This document shows positions 34,922-41,989 of a DNA stretch of 41,989 nt, piece after piece. The translations under genes and the position numbers were made by a program. This DNA is from Hymenobacter sp. BT730 (GTDB taxonomy: Bacteria; Bacteroidota; Bacteroidia; Cytophagales; Hymenobacteraceae), in NCBI RefSeq assembly GCF_030542105.1, contig NZ_JAUOFB010000013.1, forward strand, positions 1 to 41,989, written 5' to 3'. How positions within the stretch are numbered: position 1 is the stretch's first letter; the number at the start of each line of letters is the position of its first letter. Under the pieces are notes generated by a model. It was not told the origin of the DNA. It worked only from the letters and a program-made list of their open reading frames with translations, and ran no database searches.

Positions 34922-36265
34922 ATGCGAGAAGGCACCCTCCTGTTCATCGATGACGAAGCCAGCCTGCGGCAGGTCCTCTCCCGGGTTCTGGAGTTAGAAG
35001 GGTATGCCGTTTGGCAGGCTCCTGATGCCCGCCGCGGGCTTGAGCTGTTGCAACAACTGGCTGCCGACGTACTCGTTATCCTCTGCGATGTGAAGCTGCC
35101 CGATGCCCACGGGGTGGAACTGTTGACTCGTTTAAAGGCTATCGCGCCCTTGGCGGAAGTCATCCTGCTGACCGCCTACGGCACCGTTCCCGATGGGGTG
35201 CGCGCCATGAAGCTGGGGGCTTTCGATTACCTGACCAAGGGAGACTCGGACGACCAGCTGCTGGTTGTCGTCGAGCGGGCAGTGGAAAAGTCCCGCCTGC
35301 AGCGACGGGTGGCCGACTTAGAAAAGCAGGTAGGAGCGCAACACAGCTTTGGCTCCATGATCGGGAACTCTCCTGCCCTGCGGCAGGCCAAAGCGCTAGC
35401 GGAACGGGTTGCCCCCACCGAAGCGGCCGTTTTGCTGGAAGGGCCTACCGGCAGCGGCAAGGAGCTCTTTGCCCAGGCGATTCACCAGGCCAGTTCCAGG
35501 CACATCAAGCCCTTCGTGGCGGTCAACTGCAGCGCGTTTCCCAAGGACCTGCTGGAATCCGAGCTCTTTGGCTACCGGAAGGGGGCCTTTACCGGGGCCC
35601 TAACCGACAAGAAAGGGCTATTCGAGGAAGCACACGGCGGCACGCTGTTTCTGGATGAAATCGGGGAGCTCGACATCAACCTGCAGGCCAAGCTGCTACG
35701 AGTCCTGGAAAGCCAGGAGTTTAACAAGCTGGGCGACACGAAACCGACGAAGGTCAACGTACGCCTTATTGCCGCTACCAACCGCAATTTGCGGCAGGAA
35801 GCCGACCATGGACATTTTCGGGCCGATTTGTTTTACCGCTTATCAGTGTTTGTCGTACCTGTACCCTCGCTGAATGCCCGCCGCGACGACATTGAGACCC
35901 TGGCCCGTCATTTCCTGCAGCTGTACGCGGCCAAGCTGGGCAAGCGCCTACGGGGCATGGACCCTGACTTCCTCCACCAACTGCGGCACTACGACTGGCG
36001 CGGCAATGTCCGGGAGCTGAAAAACGTGCTGGAGCGCGCCGTGATCCTGGCCGATGAGGAGCTGCTGACCTCCGATACCCTGCCGCCGGAGTTTCAACAG
36101 CTACCCGCCGCCGAGGCAGAGAACAGCCGCTCGCTGCGCGCGATGGAAAAGCGCCAGATCCGGCTGGTCCTGCAGGAAACCGCCGGCAATAAAACCGAGG
36201 CCGCCCGGCAGCTCGGTATCGGCCTGAAAACCCTCTACCGAAAAATACAGGAGTACGGCTTATAA
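34922..36265 (+). CDS. NtrC-family sigma-54 response regulator
   Basis: A 447-residue regulator: receiver domain (about 1-125; DD at 10-11, phospho-acceptor Asp56, conserved Lys near 106), a sigma-54 AAA+ domain (about 145-370; Walker A GPTGSGKE, the sigma-54 contact loop GAFTGA, Walker B GGTLFLDEIGE) and a C-terminal Fis-type helix-turn-helix (about 410-445, NKTEAARQLGIGLKTLYRKI). It activates sigma-54 promoters when phosphorylated. It is followed by a sensor kinase on the same strand, its likely partner, and then by Kup and a porin, its likely targets. Confidence 0.95.
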   Translation: MREGTLLFIDDEASLRQVLSRVLELEGYAVWQAPDARRGLELLQQLAADVLVILCDVKLPDAHGVELLTRLKAIAPLAEVILLTAYGTVPDGVRAMKLGAFDYLTKGDSDDQLLVVVERAVEKSRLQRRVADLEKQVGAQHSFGSMIGNSPALRQAKALAERVAPTEAAVLLEGPTGSGKELFAQAIHQASSRHIKPFVAVNCSAFPKDLLESELFGYRKGAFTGALTDKKGLFEEAHGGTLFLDEIGELDINLQAKLLRVLESQEFNKLGDTKPTKVNVRLIAATNRNLRQEADHGHFRADLFYRLSVFVVPVPSLNARRDDIETLARHFLQLYAAKLGKRLRGMDPDFLHQLRHYDWRGNVRELKNVLERAVILADEELLTSDTLPPEFQQLPAAEAENSRSLRAMEKRQIRLVLQETAGNKTEAARQLGIGLKTLYRKIQEYGL

Positions 36266-36285
36266 GCGTCGCGCCGGCTAAGTCT

Positions 36286-36327
36286 GCCCTATCCTTTTGA
36301 CCACATACCATGTCAAAAGGATAGGGC
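36286..36327. terminator. perfect 15-bp hairpin between regulator and kinase
   Basis: GCCCTATCCTTTTGA (36286-36300) pairs with TCAAAAGGATAGGGC (36313-36327) around a 12-base loop, 20 bp after the regulator stop. There is no T run, so it may attenuate, stabilise or bind protein rather than terminate. Confidence 0.5.
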
Positions 36328-36460
36328 TCTATGTACTAGACAGCTTGGCAACTCGGGGAATTTAATAAATAAGCAACTCTCCATCAGGGGCTTGCAAGTT
36401 GTTTTTAGAACCGGACCTACCCTGGCTTGTCATTGGCTTGCACTTGGACTGCTCTCCACT

Positions 36461-38218
36461 ATGAACATCAAAACGAAAATTACGCTGGGCTTTCTGGCCG
36501 TATTGGTGCTCCTGTTGAGTATGGGTTGGTATGCCCATACGACCGTGCAGCGCCTGGATCGGAGCTCCCGCGCCATTCTGCAGGATAATTTTCGCTCGGT
36601 CCAGCTGGGCCAGCGGATGCTTCAGGCGTTAGATGTGGCCGAAATAGCTCCTAACGCGCCGAAGGGGCTCCCCCGCTTCCGCGAGCAACTCCACCAGGCC
36701 GCGGCCAACGTCACCGAAGCCGGGGAACAACCGGTTGTGGACAGCCTGACCGCCCTGGCGGGGCTCCCTATCCAAGCGGCCGGGTACCCCACCGAGCTAG
36801 CCCGGCTGCGCCGGCTCACCCACCGCCTAGTGGCCGTCAATATGCAGGCGCTGACTCGTCAAAATGAGCGCGCCAATCGCACCGCCGAGCAAGCCAGCTA
36901 CTATTTACTGGGTTTCTTGGCGGTTAGCTTCCTCGTCGCGCTGGGCTTAGCCGTGGGCGTACCTGAGGTAGCCGTAAGCGGGCTGGCTAAGCTCTCGGCC
37001 AGCATCGAGCACGCCGCGCAGGGAAACTTTACCGCCACTATTCCCCTGGAAAGCCGCGACGAGTTTGGGCAGGTTGCCCTCGCTTTTAACCGCTTGTTGG
37101 GGCACCTGAATGAATTTCGCAGTACGAACCTGGCCGAAGTACTCACCGAGCGCAACCGGGTAGCCAGCATTGTGCAGACCCTGGACGAGGCCTTGTTCTT
37201 GTTGGACGAAGCCCGCGTGGTGCTGGTGGCCAACCCACCCGCCTGCGCCTTGCTGGGGTTACCCGAAAACCAGGTGGTGGGTCAGTCAGCTGCCCAACTG
37301 GCGCAAACCAACCGCGTGATGGCCTCCTTACTGCCCCAGGTGCTGGCGTCCGAAGCCCAGCGGGCCGCCGAAGCATTGCCCTTTACGCTCACCCGCGACG
37401 GCGAAGAAAATCACTACCGCCTGCTGGTGCACAATGAAACGTGCTTTAACCCGGTCCGGGGCCAGATGGAATTTCTGGGGACGATTGTGTCCCTGCACAA
37501 CGTGTCGGACTTCAAGCGCCTGGACCAGGCTAAGTCCCAGTTCCTAGCCACCGTCTCCCATGAGATGAAGACCCCGCTGTCCACTATCCACTTTCACCTG
37601 AAACTGCTGCAGGACCAGCGCGTGGGTCCCCTGAATGCGGAGCAGCAGCAGATGGTAGCTACTCTCAAGCAGGAAAACCAGCGGCTCCTCAAGCTCACCC
37701 GCGACCTGCTGGACGTCGCCCGCCTGGAATCGGGGGCTATCCCCCTGAATGTACAGCCCACGGCCGTCCCGGCGCTGGTGGCCGCAGCCACGGACCCATT
37801 GCAGCTGCAGCTAGCCCCGAAAGGCCTGAAGCTGGACGTAAACCTGGCGCCCGACTTGCCGCTGGTGCACGCCGACCTGGAAAAATCCGCATGGGTACTC
37901 TTAAACCTGCTGGCCAATGCGGTACGCTACTCGCCCGATGCCGGTCATATAATCGTCAGCGCAGCCCTAACTCCTGACCATGGCGCCATACAGGTCAATG
38001 TACAGGACCACGGCCCTGGGATTGCTCGGGAGCACCAGGAGCAAATATTCCAGCGCTTTGCCCAAGTGCCCGATGCCGCCGGCATGTATCGCAGCGGCAG
38101 TGGCCTGGGCCTGAGCATTTCCCGGGAGTTCATTGCGGCCCAGGGCGGACAGCTCGGCGTGACCAGCTCACCGGGCATGGGCAGCACCTTCTTCTTCACC
38201 TTACCCTTGGCCTCCTAA
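36461..38218 (+). CDS. membrane sensor histidine kinase (KinB/NtrB-like)
   Basis: A 585-residue kinase starting at ATG 36461 (MNIKTKITLGFLAVLVLLLS). Two membrane segments (about 8-24 and 147-170) enclose a periplasmic loop. HAMP (about 175-225) and PAS (about 235-350) domains follow. The HisKA domain has His367 in ATVSHEMKTPLS, and the HATPase domain has an N box (LLNLLANAVRYS), G1 (DHGPGI) and G2 (GSGLGLSI). It probably phosphorylates the NtrC-type regulator just upstream. The same kinase type accompanies kdp loci in Bacteroidota. Confidence 0.94.
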   Translation: MNIKTKITLGFLAVLVLLLSMGWYAHTTVQRLDRSSRAILQDNFRSVQLGQRMLQALDVAEIAPNAPKGLPRFREQLHQAAANVTEAGEQPVVDSLTALAGLPIQAAGYPTELARLRRLTHRLVAVNMQALTRQNERANRTAEQASYYLLGFLAVSFLVALGLAVGVPEVAVSGLAKLSASIEHAAQGNFTATIPLESRDEFGQVALAFNRLLGHLNEFRSTNLAEVLTERNRVASIVQTLDEALFLLDEARVVLVANPPACALLGLPENQVVGQSAAQLAQTNRVMASLLPQVLASEAQRAAEALPFTLTRDGEENHYRLLVHNETCFNPVRGQMEFLGTIVSLHNVSDFKRLDQAKSQFLATVSHEMKTPLSTIHFHLKLLQDQRVGPLNAEQQQMVATLKQENQRLLKLTRDLLDVARLESGAIPLNVQPTAVPALVAAATDPLQLQLAPKGLKLDVNLAPDLPLVHADLEKSAWVLLNLLANAVRYSPDAGHIIVSAALTPDHGAIQVNVQDHGPGIAREHQEQIFQRFAQVPDAAGMYRSGSGLGLSISREFIAAQGGQLGVTSSPGMGSTFFFTLPLAS

Positions 38219-38262
38219 CCTTTGGGGCACGTACCACACCGCCTTCTTACTTGCTATTCCCT

Positions 38263-40245
38263 ATGTCTACTCTGGAAAACGATAACGCGGAGACCCATCA
38301 TACCAGCCGCATCACGACGGCGGGCCTGCTCATTGCGCTCGGTATTATCTATGGGGATATCGGTACCTCCCCGCTGTATGTCATGAAAGCTATCGTGCCC
38401 GGCCGGATCGATGCGAACCTGGTATACGGCGGTATTTCCTGTGTATTGTGGACGCTCACGCTGCAAACTACCCTAAAGTACGTGCTGCTCACCCTCAACG
38501 CGGACAACAACGGGGAGGGCGGTATTTTCTCCTTGTATGCCCTGGTGCGCCGCCGCGGCACCTGGCTATCCGCGGTGGCCATTATCGGCGGGGCTGCCCT
38601 CATGGCCGACGGGATTATTACCCCGCCGATTTCCGTGTCCTCCGCCGTGGAAGGGCTGGAAGCAGTCTACCCCCATCTCCCGACGGTGCCCATCGTCATC
38701 GGTATTCTGGTGGCGCTCTTCCTTCTCCAGAGCTTCGGCACCCAGATTGTGGGTAAGGCTTTCGGCCCCATCATGTTCGTGTGGTTTGGCATGCTGGCCG
38801 TGCTGGGTATCATGGGTATTCTGCATCACCCGGAGATCCTGAAAGCCGCTAACCCCTATTATGCCTATAACCTGCTGGTGAACACGCCGGGCGGCTTCTG
38901 GCTGCTGGGGGCCGTGTTTCTGTGTACTACCGGGGCCGAGGCCCTGTATTCCGACCTGGGTCATTGCGGCAAAGGCAACATCCGCATCAGCTGGATTTTC
39001 GTCAAGCTGTGCCTGCTGCTGAATTACTTCGGGCAGGGCGCCTGGCTGGTGGCCCACCAGGGGGAAGAGCTTTCGGGACGCAACCCGTTTTATGCCTTAA
39101 TGCCGTCCTGGTTCCTGCTCATTGGCATTGGCATTGCCACCATGGCCGCCGTCATAGCTTCCCAGGCCCTGATTACGGGCTCGTTTACCCTGGTCTCCGA
39201 AGCTATCCGCCTGAATATGTGGCCCAAGGTGAAGCTCAACTACCCTACCGACGTGAAAGGGCAGCTCTACGTGCCCAGCATGAACCGCCTGTTATTGCTG
39301 GGCTGTATTGGCATTGTACTTTACTTTCAAAAGTCAGAGCACATGGAAGCCGCCTACGGGTTGGCTATTACGATTACCATGCTGATGACTACCCTGCTGC
39401 TCTCTATGTGGCTGCAGGCTAAAAAGGTGCCGATGCCGCTGGTGGTCCTCTTCCTGTTGGTCTACGGTTTGATCGAAGGCTCCTTTCTGGTGGCCAATCT
39501 CATCAAATTTCCCCACGGCGGCTGGGTGTCGGTGGCCATCAGCCTTTGCCTAATTTCGGTCATGTACGTCTGGCTGCGCGCCTACTACATCAAGCGCCGC
39601 CTGACGGAGGTGGTGCCCCTGGCTACTTACCTGGATGCTCTGCGCGAGCTCAGTAAGGATGAGTCCATCCCGAAGTATTCCACCCACCTGGTGTTCATGA
39701 GCTCAGCGGAGCGGCCAACGGAAATCGAGTCGAAAATCATCTATTCCATCTTCCAGAAGCGCCCTAAGCGGGCTGATATCTACTGGTTTGTGCACGTGGA
39801 CACCACCGACCAGCCCTACACCATGGAGTACTCGGTGAAGGAGCTGGCCGTGGATGATGCCTACCGCATCACCTTCCGCCTGGGTTTCCGGGTGGAGCAG
39901 AAAATCAACCTCTATTTCCGCAAGGTCATTGAGGAGATGGTGCGCAACAAGGAAGTAGATATCACCTCGCGCTACGAGTCGCTGAGCAAGCAGCACGTCA
40001 CCGGCGACTTCCGCTTTGTGGTGCTGGAAAAGTACCTGTCAGTGGAAAATGACTTCCCGCCCATGGAGAAAGTGATCATGCAGGCCTACTTCTACATCAA
40101 GCAGTTTATTGCTTCCGAAGACAAGTATTTCGGGCTGGATACCAGCTCTGTGAAAGTGGAAAAGGTGCCCTTGATCATCTCACCGGCTCAGGACATCACA
40201 CTCACCCGCATTGAAGATCAACCCTCCCCGGTAACGGCCCCATGA
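38263..40245 (+). CDS. kup: Kup potassium uptake protein
   Basis: A 660-residue K+:H+ symporter of the Kup/HAK family. The start ATG 38263 gives MSTLENDN before the first membrane segment; an upstream ATG at 38251 is less likely. The signature GDIGTSPLYVMK is at about 30-41, followed by about 12 hydrophobic segments to residue 445 and a cytoplasmic C-terminal domain. Kup imports potassium at low pH or osmotic stress. Its stop overlaps the start of the porin gene (ATGA), so the two are co-translated. The kinase lies immediately upstream. Confidence 0.95.
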   Translation: MSTLENDNAETHHTSRITTAGLLIALGIIYGDIGTSPLYVMKAIVPGRIDANLVYGGISCVLWTLTLQTTLKYVLLTLNADNNGEGGIFSLYALVRRRGTWLSAVAIIGGAALMADGIITPPISVSSAVEGLEAVYPHLPTVPIVIGILVALFLLQSFGTQIVGKAFGPIMFVWFGMLAVLGIMGILHHPEILKAANPYYAYNLLVNTPGGFWLLGAVFLCTTGAEALYSDLGHCGKGNIRISWIFVKLCLLLNYFGQGAWLVAHQGEELSGRNPFYALMPSWFLLIGIGIATMAAVIASQALITGSFTLVSEAIRLNMWPKVKLNYPTDVKGQLYVPSMNRLLLLGCIGIVLYFQKSEHMEAAYGLAITITMLMTTLLLSMWLQAKKVPMPLVVLFLLVYGLIEGSFLVANLIKFPHGGWVSVAISLCLISVMYVWLRAYYIKRRLTEVVPLATYLDALRELSKDESIPKYSTHLVFMSSAERPTEIESKIIYSIFQKRPKRADIYWFVHVDTTDQPYTMEYSVKELAVDDAYRITFRLGFRVEQKINLYFRKVIEEMVRNKEVDITSRYESLSKQHVTGDFRFVVLEKYLSVENDFPPMEKVIMQAYFYIKQFIASEDKYFGLDTSSVKVEKVPLIISPAQDITLTRIEDQPSPVTAP

Positions 40246-41369
40246 AGCTGCTAGTAACCGCCGGGCTAAGCCTGGCGGGGGTGGGAGTTGCTTGGGCTCA
40301 ACCACCCGTTGTGGCAGTGGCCACGGAAGTGCCGGTCCCCGATTCGGTGGCGGCCCCTGCTTCGCCGTTAACCTTTTACGGGTTTGTGGACGCCTATTAT
40401 GGGTATGACTTTGGCCATGGGGACACGCATGATCGACCGGCCTTCCTGTATTCCCACGACCGCCAGAACGAGTTTACCGTCAACAACGCCGTACTGGGCC
40501 TTCGTTACCAGGACGAGCGGGTGCGCGGGGCCCTGGGCCTGCACGCGGGCTCCTACGTAGTAGTTAATTACGCCGCCGAGGAGCCGGTGATCCAGCATGT
40601 ATATGAAGCCTACGCCGGCTTCCGGCCCTTTCGAAAGGCCTGGCTCGACGTGGGCATTTTCACCTCGCACATCGGCTTTGAGTCAGCCCTGAGCCAGGAC
40701 AACTGGACACTGACCCGCTCGCTCATGGCCGAGAACTCCCCCTACTTCGAGAGCGGGGCCCGCCTGACCTATGAAGTCAGCCCGCCGCTGACCCTGACCG
40801 CGTTGGTGCTGAACGGCTGGCAGAACATCCGCGAAACCAATCAAAGCAAGGCCGTGGGCACCCAGGTGCAGTGGAAGCCCGCGGGCGGCAAATGGGTGCT
40901 GAACAGCAGCTCTTTTTATGGGAATGAGCAGCCAAGGGACTCGTTGCGCCGCCGGCGCCTTTTCCATGACTTCTACGGGAGCTACGCGGCGACCCAGCGG
41001 CTCTCCCTGGCCCTGGTTTTCGACATCGGCCAGCAGCAGGCTACAGATGATGGCAAGCGTGATACGTGGCATGCGGGGGCCGCCTTCCTGCGCTATCAGC
41101 TGGCCCCGCAGTGGACCGGTGCTCTACGGGCAGAATACTACCAGGCCGAGCGGGGGGTAGTGATTCAGTCTCTGACGCCAGCGCCCGGTGCTGCCGCAGT
41201 CACTCTGAGAGGCGCTTCCCTGAACTTGGACTATGCCCCCGCCCGCCAGGTGCTCGTCCGGCTGGAAGGCCGACTGTTAGCCGCCAGGCACCCCACCTTC
41301 CCGCGGCGGGAGGCAGGCCTCTCCAATCACTACGGCAATATCACGACCTCCGTAACCATCCGCCTATAA
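40242..41369 (+). CDS. outer-membrane porin, beta-barrel porin-2 family
   Basis: A 375-residue exported protein with signal peptide (MKLLVTAGLSLAGVGVAWAQ) and a beta-barrel pattern of alternating residues, beginning LTFYGFVDAYYGYDF and with the PF07642-type stretch RNEFTVNNAVLGLRYQ. The C-terminus ends in TTSVTIRL. Such porins lie next to potassium (kdp or kup) genes in many Bacteroidota and probably let ions through the outer membrane. It overlaps kup by four bases. Confidence 0.93.
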   Translation: MKLLVTAGLSLAGVGVAWAQPPVVAVATEVPVPDSVAAPASPLTFYGFVDAYYGYDFGHGDTHDRPAFLYSHDRQNEFTVNNAVLGLRYQDERVRGALGLHAGSYVVVNYAAEEPVIQHVYEAYAGFRPFRKAWLDVGIFTSHIGFESALSQDNWTLTRSLMAENSPYFESGARLTYEVSPPLTLTALVLNGWQNIRETNQSKAVGTQVQWKPAGGKWVLNSSSFYGNEQPRDSLRRRRLFHDFYGSYAATQRLSLALVFDIGQQQATDDGKRDTWHAGAAFLRYQLAPQWTGALRAEYYQAERGVVIQSLTPAPGAAAVTLRGASLNLDYAPARQVLVRLEGRLLAARHPTFPRREAGLSNHYGNITTSVTIRL

Positions 41370-41482
41370 GTACCTGAGGGCTCCCCATTATATGCCGCTG
41401 GAGGGATAAGCCGGCCGGAGGTGCGGGGCGAAATTCATCTTAAAAACAAGCAACTATTCATGTTTCGCAAAGGACTTGGGGT

Positions 41483-41875
41483 ATGAAGGTGCACAGCTCG
41501 TTTTGGCCACCCGCGCTCCGGGCGCTGTTGGGGCCGGCCACGCTCGCCGCCTGGCTGGTGACGTACCGCCCCGCGGCTTCCTTGGCCAGCTGGCTGCTGA
41601 TCATAGGGGCGGCGCTGGCGGTAAGTTATGCCGTGGCCTTCCAGGATTTTGTGCACATCACCAGTCGGGATGGCATCCTGCTAGTTACTTACCCGTTCCG
41701 TTTTTCCCGCAAAACGTACTTGCTGGTGCTAGCGGAAATTACCGCGCTCTCCTGTCAACCGGGCTGGCCGAACGTCTTGGTATTTCATCTGGGTAAGCAA
41801 GTGTCGCTCCGGCTTCCTTTTGCCGCTTTAAGCTCCGCGGCTATTATGACTATGAAGAAGGAAGTGATGAGGTAA
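41483..41875 (+). CDS. small membrane protein with PH-like domain
   Basis: A 130-residue protein with two hydrophobic stretches at about 12-26 and 33-53, followed by a beta-rich part (HITSRDGILLVTYPFRFSRK ... LVLAEITALSC) like bacterial PH-type domains. Family members are unnamed. It lies 113 bp after the porin on the same strand. An overlapping frame at 41476 is a shadow. The last 110 bp of the window hold no gene I can support. Confidence 0.6.
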   Translation: MKVHSSFWPPALRALLGPATLAAWLVTYRPAASLASWLLIIGAALAVSYAVAFQDFVHITSRDGILLVTYPFRFSRKTYLLVLAEITALSCQPGWPNVLVFHLGKQVSLRLPFAALSSAAIMTMKKEVMR

Positions 41876-41989
41876 AAGGAGGCATGAACCTCTGGTAAGG
41901 GTAGCAGCTTACCATAATTCGACTTATCGGACTTGGATAGCGGCGAGTGGCTCGGTTCTGCGACCCGTACGCTTGGCGCAATCGCTTTC

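Overview
The window looks like (part of) a plasmid from a member of the Bacteroidota, most likely a Hymenobacter-type (Hymenobacteraceae) bacterium. This rests on a Rep_3 initiator with iterons and a ParA/ParB pair, high GC in most genes, weak ribosome binding sites, and typical families (beta-barrel porin-2, S9 dipeptidyl peptidase, DUF2254, sigma-54 regulator with KinB-like kinase). The genus is inferred, not proven.

Region by region. 1-3740: replication and partition block, with the rep gene on the minus strand, at least six iterons about 21 bp apart plus outlying and inverted copies, and parA-parB behind a regular 18-bp repeat array that recurs inside parB and downstream of rep. 3740-6250: about 2.5 kb without intact genes, holding two long near-perfect hairpins built from one 19-bp repeat family and a decayed umuC 3' end. 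6250-11120: secreted dipeptidyl peptidase, then an ECF sigma factor, a membrane partner and a secreted protein. 11150-15140: a broken small gene, an alpha/beta hydrolase, two related small proteins, and a minus-strand cluster with a sigma region-2-only protein. 15150-20680: an IS3 OrfA relic, an alpha/beta hydrolase, a broken ferritin-like gene, a di-haem cytochrome c with a strong terminator, and an esterase.

21028-28910 is the most notable part: an element of about 7.9 kb bounded by 66-bp inverted repeats (4 mismatches). It carries an AT-rich three-gene operon matching the Detocs anti-phage system: a large histidine-kinase-like sensor (DtcA), a stand-alone receiver (DtcB), and a receiver fused to a nucleosidase (DtcC). 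It also carries a tyrosine recombinase, a perfect 18-7-18 bp lox-like site just upstream of that recombinase, and a Fic enzyme. No transposase is seen. A degenerate third copy of the terminal repeat lies at 31495-31549, beyond a SWIM zinc-finger/DUF5691 gene pair that looks like a fragment of a larger MoxR/VWA-type system.

31845-41875: a mostly plus-strand block with DUF2254 membrane protein, PfkB-family sugar kinase, a small lipoprotein (minus strand), NtrC-type response regulator, membrane histidine kinase, Kup potassium transporter, translationally coupled porin and a small membrane protein. It resembles a regulated potassium-uptake locus.

Functionally, the plasmid combines maintenance genes, a mobile defence cargo, and accessory membrane and osmotic functions, with several gene relics showing past turnover.
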